Below the pieces are notes generated by a model that had not been told where the DNA came from, made no database searches, and saw nothing but the letters and a program-made list of their open reading frames with translations. This document shows, one piece after another, positions 53,113 through 64,000 of a stretch of 64,000 nucleotides of DNA. Where the stretch lies: positions 108,664 through 172,663 of the forward strand of contig DALYLR010000002.1 of assembly GCA_031976175.1 (NCBI GenBank), given 5' to 3'. Position numbers and translations under genes: made by a program. Positions within the stretch are counted from its first letter, which is position 1; each line of letters starts with the position of its first letter. Source of the stretch: DMER01 sp003451645. GTDB taxonomy: Bacteria; Pseudomonadota; Alphaproteobacteria; Micropepsales; Micropepsaceae.

Positions 53113-54372
53113 TCACGTAAAGCGGGCGGCGATGTGTTCGAAGCTATCCAATTTCTTCAAGGGGCCCATCGCTGCCAAGGACATCGGCCCGGTTTGCGCT
53201 GCACGGCCTGCAAAGGCTCGCACCGCACCCGCATCGATGCCCGCCAATTTGTCCAAGATCTCCGCTTGCGTCAAAAGCCGGCCATAAGCCCAAAGGTGTC
53301 CAATGATCTGCTCACAGCGCGCCGAGGGTGATTCCAGCGCCATCAACATACCGGCACGCAACTGTGCCTTGGCCCGCTCAACCTCATCGCTGGTTACTGA
53401 GCCCTCCATAGCGGCCATTTCGCCAGCAACGACCTTCAAAAGCTCACTCGCCTGACCAGCGCTTGTCCCCGCATAGACGCCAAATAGCCCGCAATCCTTG
53501 TAGCTCTGGCCAAAGCAGTAGATTGAATAGCAAAGACCACGCTTTTCGCGCACCTCTTGAAACAAACGCGAAGACATCCCCCCACCCAGTGCGGTCGCAT
53601 AAACCTGACTGATCAACGCATCGTCATGGCCCAGGGCCACGCCCGGCCAAGCGATGCTGAGATGAGCTTGTTCGAGATCGTCTTCCGCGCGGAATTCTCC
53701 GCCCGCATAGGTGCCAGCCTCTGGCGTCACCGGCCCTTGGCTCGTCAGTCCGGCGAAGGCCTCGCTCGCAAGCCGCACGATGTCATCGTGGTCGACAGCC
53801 CCTGAGGCGACCAAGGTCATTGCTGGCGCATGGTAATGCGCGCGCATATAGCCGCGCAGAGCCTCAGCATCAAAAGAGGACACGCTGTCGATCGTCCCCA
53901 GAATGGGCCGGCCCATCGCCTGTGCCGGGAAGGCAGCGGCCTGCAAGTGATCAAAAATGATATCGTCCGGCGTATCTTCGGCCTGCCCTATTTCCTGAAT
54001 GATGACGCCGCGCTCGCGCTCAAGCTCTTCGCCCTCAAAGGTCGAATTCTGGAGAATATCAGCTAGGAGATTAATGGCGAGCGGCATGTCCCCTTTGAGG
54101 ATGCGCGCGTAATAGGCCGTCTGCTCCCGTGCTGTGTAAGCGTTCAAATAGCCGCCAACCCGCTCGATCTCCTCAGCAATCTGCCGGGCTGTGCGCGTCT
54201 TTGTCCCCTTGAAGGCCATGTGCTCAAGCATGTGCGAGATGCCGTGCTCTTGGGTAGTTTCGTTGCGCGCGCCGGCATTGACCCACACACCCACCGACGC
54301 ACTCTCCAAATGAGGCATCGGGTCAGTCACAATGGTTAGGCCATTGTTCAGTTTGGACGTGACGATCGCCAT
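53113..54372 (-). CDS. M16 family zinc peptidase (processing-peptidase-like)
   Basis: 419 residues. The inverted zinc motif HMLEHMAFKGTKTR (HxxEH) with the downstream Glu in ELERERGVIIQEIGQAEDTPDD, and the C-terminal RxxY-type region KRGLCYSIYCFGQSYKDCGLFGVYAGT. Bacterial relatives of the mitochondrial processing peptidase beta subunit. Its start abuts the thrC stop, so it is co-transcribed. Confidence 0.93.
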   Translation of the reverse strand: MAIVTSKLNNGLTIVTDPMPHLESASVGVWVNAGARNETTQEHGISHMLEHMAFKGTKTRTARQIAEEIERVGGYLNAYTAREQTAYYARILKGDMPLAINLLADILQNSTFEGEELERERGVIIQEIGQAEDTPDDIIFDHLQAAAFPAQAMGRPILGTIDSVSSFDAEALRGYMRAHYHAPAMTLVASGAVDHDDIVRLASEAFAGLTSQGPVTPEAGTYAGGEFRAEDDLEQAHLSIAWPGVALGHDDALISQVYATALGGGMSSRLFQEVREKRGLCYSIYCFGQSYKDCGLFGVYAGTSAGQASELLKVVAGEMAAMEGSVTSDEVERAKAQLRAGMLMALESPSARCEQIIGHLWAYGRLLTQAEILDKLAGIDAGAVRAFAGRAAQTGPMSLAAMGPLKKLDSFEHIAARFT

Positions 54373-55772
54373 TAAAGCGCGCCTCTTTGTTGTACTACTG
54401 TCAGAAGATAGTCTTTTAACGCGTTGATATCCGCTGGCAAGTCCACGCAGCGCTCAGGCAATGTCTTCAAGGCTGACAGTTCCGCCGGGATGTCTGGTGC
54501 AAAGCCCAAACTGGCGTGGATGGCCGCTTCGAACTTTGCAGGGTGTGCGGTCGCCAAACAGACGACCGGGCCGCGCTCCGTCAGGTCTTGCGCGAACGCC
54601 GCCGCAACGCCGGTGGCTGTATGCGGATCAACGACCATACCCGTTGACTCATGGACCCGCCTGATGGCCGCAAAGGTTTGGGTTTCATCTGCGGCAAAAG
54701 CGCCAAACGTCGCTTGCATCTCCGTCAACACTGGCGATGGAACAGTGAAAGCGCCGGTCTGGGCAAATTCCTCCATCAAGGCCATCGTTTGGGTTGGGTT
54801 CCTGCCGGATGCATCGAAGAGCAGGCGCTCAAAGTTGCTCGCGACTTGAATGTCCATCGATGGGCTGTGCGTTGGCGTGACAGTGCGGCGTTCATAGCGG
54901 CCGGTCGTGAGCGCACGCGCCACGATGTCGTTGCTGTTGGTCGCAGCGATCAGACGGGCAATGGGCGCCCCCATTTTCTTCGCGGCGTAGCCTGAGAAAA
55001 TGTCGCCGAAATTGCCGGTCGGTACCACAAAGGTCACGGGGCCCCGCCCGCGTAAGGCCGCGCAGGCCGTGATGAAATAGACCGTCTGGGCCGCGAGCCT
55101 CGCCCAATTGATCGAGTTGACCGCGCTGAGCTGCATCTGCGCGCTAAGGTTTCTGTCCGCAAACAGTGCCTTGACCAGCGCTTGTGCCGTGTCGAAGTCG
55201 CCTTCGAGGGCAATGTTGTGCACGTTTGGCGCCATCACCGTTGTCATTTGGCGGCGCTGGATCTCCGAGACCCGGCCCTTTGGGTGCAGCACGACAATGT
55301 CGAGGTTGGGCCTGCCTGCAAGAGCCGCGATCGCCGCCGAGCCCGTGTCGCCGCTGGTCGCCGCCAATACAGTTAGTCTCCGGCTTTCACGCTCCAGGCG
55401 CTGGGCCATCAGGGGCCCCAATAGCTGGAGCGCGAAATCCTTGAAGGCAAAGGTGGGCCCGTGAAAAAGCTCGAGCATCCAAAGATTGGGTGCCAAGGGT
55501 CGCAAGGGTGCGACTTCGGGATGGCGGAACTGAGCGTATGCGCCGGCAATCGCGCCGTTCAAGTCGAGCGCGGTCTCAGATCCGCCTAATGCGCTCAGGA
55601 CCGCCTCGGCCACCTGCCCATAGCGCTGGTCTGCAAAATCATTGAATTGCTTCGGGCTTAACTGAGGCCAAACCTCAGGCACGTAAAGGCCGCCATCAGG
55701 CGCCAGGCCCGACAGGACAATGTCGTCAAAGCTCAAATGCGGGGCCAGCCCCCGCGTGCTCAAATGTTTCAC
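54372..55772 (-). CDS. thrC: Threonine synthase
   Basis: 466 residues. Converts O-phosphohomoserine to threonine, a PLP enzyme. PLP lysine in HGPTFAFKDFALQLLG, phosphate-binding region SGDTGSAAIAALAGR. GTG start 55772 overlaps the surf1 stop by four bases (GTGA) and gives the normal length; a long upstream open frame is not translated in this reading. Pairs with thrB in the window. Confidence 0.95.
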   Translation of the reverse strand: MKHLSTRGLAPHLSFDDIVLSGLAPDGGLYVPEVWPQLSPKQFNDFADQRYGQVAEAVLSALGGSETALDLNGAIAGAYAQFRHPEVAPLRPLAPNLWMLELFHGPTFAFKDFALQLLGPLMAQRLERESRRLTVLAATSGDTGSAAIAALAGRPNLDIVVLHPKGRVSEIQRRQMTTVMAPNVHNIALEGDFDTAQALVKALFADRNLSAQMQLSAVNSINWARLAAQTVYFITACAALRGRGPVTFVVPTGNFGDIFSGYAAKKMGAPIARLIAATNSNDIVARALTTGRYERRTVTPTHSPSMDIQVASNFERLLFDASGRNPTQTMALMEEFAQTGAFTVPSPVLTEMQATFGAFAADETQTFAAIRRVHESTGMVVDPHTATGVAAAFAQDLTERGPVVCLATAHPAKFEAAIHASLGFAPDIPAELSALKTLPERCVDLPADINALKDYLLTVVQQRGAL

Positions 55773-56506
55773 GTTCGCCCGATCCGTCCACGCGACCAAT
55801 GGAAGGCGATGTATACCCCGAAAAGGGTCAGCGCCAGCCCATACCACGTTAGCGCATAGACCAAGTGGTTGTTGGGGATGTTGAGGGCATAGGCTTGAGG
55901 TCTCGGCCAAGCCGGACGTACTGGACTTTCGGGCTCCATCCGCAAGATGGCCGCGGTCTTCAGTTTCAGGCCCAAATGGCGCGCCATGCCCACGCCGTCC
56001 CAATGGTACCAGCGTGGCTCACTCAGGTTTGCGGGCGGGGTAAAGGTGCCCGCACTTTGCGGGGGGGCCCAAACGGCAATTCCCTGCAGCTGATCTGGAC
56101 AGTCTGTCGATTGGCGCCAATCGCTTTGGCCCTTCAAAATCGCGTTCGGGACAAAGCCGCGCGCGACCAGGACGGCATCGCCATTTGGAAGGAGGCCTGG
56201 TGTTATGACAGTGGCGCCCGGAATCGTCCGCCCGCCTTCAACGATGAAACCATTGACAAGGGCTTGACGCTGGCAATCCGTCGGCATCGCAATCTGGACA
56301 CGGCGGTACTCAGGGTCCGGCGACGATAGCACCTGCTCCAGAGGGACCGGCTGTTCCGCAGCTCTTGCCGCCACTTTGTCAAGAAAAGCGTGCTTTGCGG
56401 CCCGGCGCTGAATCTGCCAGGTTCCCAGCGCCACAAGGACCGCCATGGCGGTCAATGCCGCTGCCGTCAGAACAGGGTAAAGGCGAAACATCGTCCGTGC
56501 ACGCAC
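55769..56506 (-). CDS. surf1: SURF1 family cytochrome oxidase assembly protein
   Basis: 245 residues. Two membrane helices (about 9-29 and 215-235) with LGTWQIQRRAAK at the N-terminus and NNHLVYALTWYGLALTLFGVY at the C-terminus, the SURF1 topology. Helps insert heme a into subunit I. GTG start behind AGGAA; ATG 56491 is an alternative. Member of the cta operon. Confidence 0.93.
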   Translation of the reverse strand: MRARTMFRLYPVLTAAALTAMAVLVALGTWQIQRRAAKHAFLDKVAARAAEQPVPLEQVLSSPDPEYRRVQIAMPTDCQRQALVNGFIVEGGRTIPGATVITPGLLPNGDAVLVARGFVPNAILKGQSDWRQSTDCPDQLQGIAVWAPPQSAGTFTPPANLSEPRWYHWDGVGMARHLGLKLKTAAILRMEPESPVRPAWPRPQAYALNIPNNHLVYALTWYGLALTLFGVYIAFHWSRGRIGRT

Positions 56507-56509
56507 TTT

Positions 56510-56878
56510 CTATTCCTGGCGCCCTTCGCCCGCTTGGTGGCGGTATTGCAGCGCGATCATCAGCGCCTTGAGCGGCCGCAGCAGCAAAAGCGATAAGCCG
56601 AGCACCATAGGACCCAGGACTGCTGCATGCACCCAGTAAGGCGGCTTGAAAGTGAGTTCCAGCCACAACGCGGTAAAGGCGGTTATCGCGCCGACAATAA
56701 GAACTACAAACACCGCGGGGCCGTCACCGCTATCGGCCCGCGTCAAGTCGAGGCCGCATGTACTGCAGGCGGGCTTGATTTTGAGGAAGCCCGCGAACAC
56801 ACCACCTGTCCCGCAGCGCGGGCATCGGCCCAACAAGGCCACCAGCCATAGCGGGCTCCGCAGCTGGGCGTCCGCCAT
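56510..56878 (-). CDS. DUF983 membrane protein
   Basis: 122 residues from ATG 56878 behind GGAGGGGAG. A zinc-ribbon like CPRCGTGGVF and CSTCGLDL, then two membrane segments (FVVLIVGAITAFTALWLEL and VLGPMVLGLSLLLLRPLKA). The usual companion of ctaE-surf1 in alphaproteobacteria; a role in oxidase assembly is inferred from context. Confidence 0.88.
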   Translation of the reverse strand: MADAQLRSPLWLVALLGRCPRCGTGGVFAGFLKIKPACSTCGLDLTRADSGDGPAVFVVLIVGAITAFTALWLELTFKPPYWVHAAVLGPMVLGLSLLLLRPLKALMIALQYRHQAGEGRQE

Positions 56879-56916
56879 AGCCAATCTCTCCCCTCCTACC
56901 CGATTGGGGCGTAAGC

Positions 56917-57795
56917 CTAGTGCGCGGCCGTGCCAGCACCCCAAACATAGATGGCCGCAAAAAGGAACAGCCAAACCACGTCGACAAAGTGCCAATACCA
57001 GGCTGCAGCCTCAAAGCCGAAATGGCGCTCAGGCGTGAAGTGGCCGGCAAGGGCGCGGAAAAAACACACGATCAAAAAGATCGTGCCCACCACAACGTGA
57101 AAGCCATGGAACCCCGTGGCCATGAAAAAGGTCGCGCCATAAATGTTGCCCGAGAACGAAAAGGCAGCATGGCCATACTCGACCACCTGCAAGGCCGTGA
57201 AGCACAAGCCCAAGATGATCGTCAGCGCGAGGCCCCAGATCAATCCGCTGCGGTTGCCCGTTTGCACTGCGTGGTGAGCCCAGGTGACGGTTGTTCCCGA
57301 TGTCAACAAGACCAAGGTGTTCAGCAACGGCAGGTGCCAGGGATCAAATGTCGCTATATCCTTTGGCGGCCACACGCCGCCAATGGTCTCAACGCGGCTG
57401 GCATGGATAAGGTCGGCGGGAAACAGCGCCGTGTGGAAATAGGCCCAGAACCAGGCCACAAAGAACATGACTTCGGAGGCGATGAAGAGGATCATCCCAT
57501 AGCGCAGGCCCAGCTTGACGACTGGGGTGTGGTCACCATTGACGACCGATTCCTTGACCACATCGCGCCACCAGCCGATCATCGTGTAGATTATGATCGC
57601 AAGTCCGGCGAGCAGGACCCAGGGACCCGCATTCATTTGTACGCCGAGGATGGTAATCCCTGCGTCGCCCTTTAGCGTGCGCATGTAAATGATCGCGCCA
57701 ATTGCCATGACAAAGGCACCGATGGACCCGATCAGCGGCCAAGCACTGGGCTCGACCAAGTGATAATCGTGTTTGACTTCGTCTTGCGTGGCCAT
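56917..57795 (-). CDS. ctaE: Cytochrome c oxidase subunit III
   Basis: 292 residues. Seven membrane helices with the family blocks [49 protein letters not shown] and [20 protein letters not shown]. Subunit III of the aa3 oxidase, stabilising subunit I. Between ctaG and the DUF983 gene on the minus strand. Confidence 0.96.
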   Translation of the reverse strand: MATQDEVKHDYHLVEPSAWPLIGSIGAFVMAIGAIIYMRTLKGDAGITILGVQMNAGPWVLLAGLAIIIYTMIGWWRDVVKESVVNGDHTPVVKLGLRYGMILFIASEVMFFVAWFWAYFHTALFPADLIHASRVETIGGVWPPKDIATFDPWHLPLLNTLVLLTSGTTVTWAHHAVQTGNRSGLIWGLALTIILGLCFTALQVVEYGHAAFSFSGNIYGATFFMATGFHGFHVVVGTIFLIVCFFRALAGHFTPERHFGFEAAAWYWHFVDVVWLFLFAAIYVWGAGTAAH

Positions 57796-57799
57796 GGTC

Positions 57800-58378
57800 T
57801 TAGTTCCTTGACGTTAGCGGCTTTTGCACATCGGCGACGCGGGATGGATCATCCTTGGCGCGGAAGAAGGTATAGGACAGCGTGATGGTCTCAACATCGG
57901 CAAGGGTCGGATCATCATTGATCGCGGGATCAATGAAAAAGCTGACGCCCATATCGGTCATTTGACCAGGCTTCAGTGGCTGATTGTTGAAGCAGAAGCA
58001 GGCGATCTTGTTAAAAAATGGCGCGGCCTTTTCCGGCGTGACATTGAAGGATGCGATGCCAACGGTCGGCGTCTCAGCTTTACTCTTTGCGCGGTAATGC
58101 ACCAAGCCTTGCGCCCCGGTCTCAACGCGGATGTCCTTTTGCAGTGGGCGGAAGTCCCAATCGAGGTCTGGTGCCATGTTGGCGTCGAAGCGCACGGTGA
58201 TCATCCGGCCTGAGCGCGCGCCGGGTGCCACCTCCGCCCGCAACGGCGTGCCGTCAAATCCTGTGAGCTGACAAAACATCCGGTACAGCGGCACAGATGC
58301 GAAGGACAAGCCCAGCATGGCACCCACTAAAGCCACACACCCCAAAAGCGCCTTCACGTTGCGATCGAGTTTTGTCAT
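57800..58378 (-). CDS. ctaG: Cytochrome c oxidase assembly protein CtaG (Cox11)
   Basis: 192 residues. Copper chaperone for the CuB site of subunit I. One N-terminal membrane anchor with [20 protein letters not shown], and the copper-binding [15 protein letters not shown] (CFCF). Overlaps the small upstream gene by four bases. Confidence 0.95.
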   Translation of the reverse strand: MTKLDRNVKALLGCVALVGAMLGLSFASVPLYRMFCQLTGFDGTPLRAEVAPGARSGRMITVRFDANMAPDLDWDFRPLQKDIRVETGAQGLVHYRAKSKAETPTVGIASFNVTPEKAAPFFNKIACFCFNNQPLKPGQMTDMGVSFFIDPAINDDPTLADVETITLSYTFFRAKDDPSRVADVQKPLTSRN

Positions 58379-58625
58379 AGGCTTCGGTCCGCGACATTGC
58401 CGCCAAGACGGATCAGCGTGACAAAGAAGAAGAGCACCACGAGGAAAATGAGCAGACCCGCAATCGCCAAATTGCGCGGCCCTCGTGCTTTGACCTCCTC
58501 AGCCGTCAATTGCCGGTAGACGTCCTGTGCAGGCACCGACTGCGCTGGTTTCATGTCTACGCGCGCGTCAAGCGCCTCGACGTGGGATTGCTCGCGCACC
58601 TCGTTTTTGACGGGGATCAGCGATG

Positions 58626-58629
<4 letters not shown>
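58375..58629 (-). CDS. Small membrane protein in the oxidase operon (CoxF-like)
   Basis: 84 residues. A variable soluble N-terminus precedes KARGPRNLAIAGLLIFLVVLFFFVTLIRLGG, one membrane helix. The position between ctaB and ctaG and the overlaps on both sides (ATGA at each) match the short coxF-type genes in alphaproteobacterial oxidase operons. Function unknown. Confidence 0.8.
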
Positions 58630-61237
<2,608 letters not shown>

Positions 61238-61284
61238 TCAGCCTCTCGTAAATGGTTTCACTGCACCGTGTGGCTTGCGCGCGC

Positions 61285-62133
61285 TCAGCGCTGCGCGACC
61301 TTGGCGCTGTTGTCGTCGTTGCTGCCAAATTGCTTTTTCGCCTCGTCGGTCCAAGCCTTGAACTCGTCGTCGCTCACAACCTTGACGGCGATCGGCATGT
61401 AGGCGTGATTGACGCCGCAGAGCTCCGAGCACTGACCATAGAACGTGCCCGTGCGCTCCGCCTTGAACCACGTCTCATTCATCCGGCCAGGCACTGCGTC
61501 AGTCTTGACGCCAAAGGCCGGAACCGCCCAAGCATGGATGATACCGCCCGGCTGACTAGTCACCAGCATGCGCACGACCTTGCCCACCGGCACTACCATC
61601 TGATTATCGACAGCCAAAAGCCGCGGCTCGCCCGCAGGCTTACCGTCCTTGTCACGCACCATGAACGAGTTGAACGAGAAATCCCCATGATCGGGATAGG
61701 TATAGGTCCAGCCCCAGGACGGGAGCCCAGAAACCTTGATCGTCATGTCCGCCTTGGGGATCACATCCCCATCATAAAGCACCCTGATCGACGGGATCGC
61801 GATGACGATCAAAATGATGATCGGCACAACGGTCCACACCACCTCGATCAAGGTGTTGTGCGAGAATTTGGCCGGAACGGGATTGGCGCTTGCGTTGTAA
61901 CGGACCATGATCCAGAGCAGCAGCGCCAGCACAAACACCGAAATGGCGGTAATGATGATCACCAGCATCCAGTGAAAATCGATGATCGCCTGCATGTGCG
62001 AGGTGGCCGCAGGCTGCAGGTCCATTTGCCACGGCACTGGCTGCGCCGCGGTTGCCGTGCCGACGCTCAAAAGAACCCCAAGGGCTGCGATAATCCAAAC
62101 GCCAATTCGCGCCATGATGTTGCCTGTGTTCAT
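61285..62133 (-). CDS. ctaC: Cytochrome c oxidase subunit II
   Basis: 282 residues from ATG 62133. Signal peptide, two membrane helices and a periplasmic cupredoxin domain with the CuA ligands in FYGQCSELCGVNHAYMPI and an upstream His in GGIIHAWAVPAFGVKTDAVPGR. The start could also be ATG 62115. First gene of the cta operon, 56 bp before ctaD. Confidence 0.95.
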   Translation of the reverse strand: MNTGNIMARIGVWIIAALGVLLSVGTATAAQPVPWQMDLQPAATSHMQAIIDFHWMLVIIITAISVFVLALLLWIMVRYNASANPVPAKFSHNTLIEVVWTVVPIIILIVIAIPSIRVLYDGDVIPKADMTIKVSGLPSWGWTYTYPDHGDFSFNSFMVRDKDGKPAGEPRLLAVDNQMVVPVGKVVRMLVTSQPGGIIHAWAVPAFGVKTDAVPGRMNETWFKAERTGTFYGQCSELCGVNHAYMPIAVKVVSDDEFKAWTDEAKKQFGSNDDNSAKVAQR

Positions 62134-62517
62134 CCGCCGTTGCGCCTTGTGATGTGCAAATCCGGGCTGCATCGTCCGCCCGGGAGCTTTTTACTGTGAG
62201 TCTGATGATAGTGCGGATCGATGTAACGCCCCGTGCGCACAGCGTCATTGCGACCATATGACACGCCGATAAGAGCAAGGTTTGAAAGCCCCAGGCCGCC
62301 TCGCGCGCGACCGGGCTTTTGCCCGGCGTTCCAGCCATGCATGTGTGGGCACGATCTCTTTTGGCATCAATTGCTTAGCGGCATTCGCTGCCCGCAGAAA
62401 GCTCAAGCTTCGCTGATCGCTCTGGCGCCCGGGTGCGACGTTTTACGTTGCCTTCCTCACCGCATCGCATACCTTCTGTCGGGCGCGCCCCCACTCCCCG
62501 ATCAAGGATAGATGCTC
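62134..62517. other. Divergent intergenic region between ctaC and tldD
   Basis: 384 bp with no credible gene. A GC-rich inverted repeat (ACCGGGC-TTTT-GCCCGGC) lies near 62318-62333. The region must carry the promoters of the long cta operon and of tldD, but I found no clear -35/-10 pair. Confidence 0.5.
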
Positions 62518-63936
62518 ATGGCCCATGATTTGTTCTTCACAAAGACAGAACTCGACCGCTCGCGCGTCCAAAGCTTGATCGATGACACGATGACGGGCAG
62601 CGACGATGGGGAGCTGTATCTCGAATATATTCAGTCGGAGTCATTCTCCTTCGATGATGGGCGGCTCAAAAATGCGAGCTTCGACACCTCGCAAGGCTTT
62701 GGCGTGCGTGCGGTATGCGGCGAGACCACTGGCTATGCGCATGCCTCAGACCTGAGCGAAGGCGCGATCCGGCGGGCTTGCGATGCTGTTAAGGCGGTCA
62801 AGGCGGGTCATTCTGGAATGGCTGCAGGTGCCCCCGCGCGCAGCAATGCCAGGCTTTATGCCGATGGCAATCCGATTGATTTGGTGCCCTTCGCCGACAA
62901 GGTCGCCTTGATGGAGGCGATCAATGCCTATGCACGTGCGAAGGACCCGCGCGTGCGGCAAGTCTCTTGCAGTCTGCACGGCTCTTGGGCCGCGATCGAG
63001 ATCATGCGCGCAGGCGGCGACACGGTTCGCGATGTGCGCCCTCTCGTCCGGCTCAATGTTTCGGTCATGATGGGCGAAGGCGACCGGCAAGAAACAGGTA
63101 GCCATGGCGGCGGCGGCCGGGTCTCCTATACCCATTATTTGCAACCCGAAACTTGGCAAGCCTTTGCGGATGAGGCCATCCGTCAGGCTCAGATCAACCT
63201 GCAGTCGGTTGCGGCCCCAGCGGGGGAGATGGACGTCGTGCTTGGCTCCGGCTGGCCCGGGATCTTGCTGCACGAGGCCATCGGCCACGGTCTTGAGGGC
63301 GACTTCAACCGCAAGAAAACTTCAGCATTTTCCGGGCTGATGGGTCAGCAAGTGGCAGCACGCGGCGTGACTGTCGTCGATGACGGGACCATGCCTGACC
63401 GGCGAGGCTCGTTGAGTGTCGACGATGAAGGCACACCGACAAGCCGGACCGTCTTGATCGAGGATGGGATCCTCAAAGGCTATCTGCAGGACCGCATGAA
63501 CGCGAGGCTGATGGGCGTCGCTCCGACCGGCAACGGACGGCGGCAATCGTATCAGCATTCGATCCTGCCACGGATGACCAATACCGTGATGCTGGGCGGC
63601 GATCATGCGCCGGGTGAAGTGATCGCGTCCGTCAAGAATGGCATTTACGCGGTCAATTTCGGCGGCGGGCAGGTCGACATCACCTCTGGCAAATTCGTGT
63701 TCTCCTGCACGGAAGCCTACCGGATCGAGGATGGCCGCGTTGGTGCCCCAATCAAGGGCGCGACACTCATTGGCAACGGGCCGGACGCGCTGACGCGCGT
63801 CAAGATGATTGGCAATGATATGGCGCTCGATCCAGGCATTGGGACCTGCGGAAAGATGGGCCAAGGGGTCCCGGTTGGTGTGGGCCAACCCACCCTGCTC
63901 ATCCAGGGCCTTACGGTTGGTGGCACTGCGGCTTAG
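62518..63936 (+). CDS. tldD: Metalloprotease TldD
   Basis: 472 residues from ATG 62518, nine bases after AAGGA; ATG 62512 is too close to it. Zinc motif HEAIGHGLEGD (HExxxH) at about residue 257, and the TldD-type FDTSQGFGVRAVCG and RRGSLSVDDEGTPTSRTVLIEDGILKGYLQDR. Degrades unfolded peptides together with TldE (PmbA), which is not in the window. Confidence 0.95.
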   Translation: MAHDLFFTKTELDRSRVQSLIDDTMTGSDDGELYLEYIQSESFSFDDGRLKNASFDTSQGFGVRAVCGETTGYAHASDLSEGAIRRACDAVKAVKAGHSGMAAGAPARSNARLYADGNPIDLVPFADKVALMEAINAYARAKDPRVRQVSCSLHGSWAAIEIMRAGGDTVRDVRPLVRLNVSVMMGEGDRQETGSHGGGGRVSYTHYLQPETWQAFADEAIRQAQINLQSVAAPAGEMDVVLGSGWPGILLHEAIGHGLEGDFNRKKTSAFSGLMGQQVAARGVTVVDDGTMPDRRGSLSVDDEGTPTSRTVLIEDGILKGYLQDRMNARLMGVAPTGNGRRQSYQHSILPRMTNTVMLGGDHAPGEVIASVKNGIYAVNFGGGQVDITSGKFVFSCTEAYRIEDGRVGAPIKGATLIGNGPDALTRVKMIGNDMALDPGIGTCGKMGQGVPVGVGQPTLLIQGLTVGGTAA

Positions 63937-63951
63937 GGCTGGGGCTCGACC

Positions 63952-64000
63952 ATGCAGCATTGCGTCCATGACCTTGCCGCGTCCGATGGCTTGCGCCTGT
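63952..64000 (+). CDS. Possible start of a further gene (cut by window edge)
   Basis: ATG 63952 lies eleven bases after GGGGC and 16 bp beyond tldD. It opens a frame (MQHCVHDLAASDGLRL) that stays open to the end of the window. Too short to name; GLRL-type starts occur in several hydrolases. Confidence 0.3.
   Translation, partial: MQHCVHDLAASDGLRL

Overview
The window is GC-rich chromosomal DNA from an alphaproteobacterium. The evidence is a full-length CtrA cell-cycle response regulator, the CtrA inhibitor SciP (DUF1153), the FlbE/FliH-FliN-FlbD-FlhA flagellar order known from Caulobacter, an F0 operon with paired b' and b subunits split from the F1 genes, and an aa3 oxidase operon with CtaG and SURF1. 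I cannot assign a genus. The DNA is densely packed with many 1-4 base start/stop overlaps. I saw no rRNA, CRISPR array or insertion sequence. There is one assembly gap of ten N, inside flhF.

Layout. 1-3.5 kb: a truncated thiamine-diphosphate enzyme and a saccharopine-dehydrogenase-like enzyme, divergent from an Lrp/AsnC regulator with a palindromic candidate operator between them, then two small hypothetical genes. 3.5-5.9 kb: a DUF2891 gene and two tandem ParDE-type toxin-antitoxin modules that are 722-bp-offset copies of each other, except for a swapped 196-bp interior covering the predicted antitoxin-toxin interface. 5.9-8.5 kb: threonine dehydratase, elongator tRNA-Met and mnmA.

8.5-30 kb is the motility and cell-cycle block. 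It runs flgL-flgK (minus), then fliK-flgD-flgE-sciP-fliF-fliG-fliH(flbE)-fliN-flbD-flhA-flhF-flhG (plus), two unknown small membrane proteins, doxX, a stand-alone TolB-like domain protein, fliJ-fliI (minus) and ctrA. The flgK/fliK intergenic region carries back-to-back sigma-54 promoters and inverted repeats that could be FlbD sites. A CtrA-type box precedes fliF, and CtrA half-sites and a GANTC methylation site precede ctrA. The regulators CtrA, SciP and FlbD therefore sit among the genes they probably control. FlhF and FlhG suggest a polar flagellum.

30-33 kb: a ctrA terminator, about 0.5 kb of unexplained non-coding DNA, then the F0 ATP synthase operon (atpI, a, c, b', b). 33-35 kb: an alkylation-repair pair (ogt and an Ada-AlkA fusion). 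35-40 kb: the glycine cleavage operon gcvT-gcvH-gcvPA-gcvPB behind a strong promoter and a tandem glycine riboswitch. 40-44 kb: argS preceded by three tandem paralogous genes for small exported proteins of unknown function, and a double-CDGSH Fe-S protein. 44-49.6 kb: ispH, thrB, rnhA, a CPBP protease, a peroxiredoxin, a DsbD-domain protein and yqgE.

49.5-62 kb, minus strand: an almost continuous gene string ctaC-ctaD-ctaB-(small CoxF-like)-ctaG-ctaE-DUF983-surf1-thrC-M16 peptidase-GNAT-EAL phosphodiesterase, which builds and matures cytochrome c oxidase and then continues into threonine synthesis and signalling. 62.5-64 kb: tldD and the first bases of another possible gene. Most genes are housekeeping. 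The most unusual features are the mosaic tandem toxin-antitoxin pair and the three exported paralogs.
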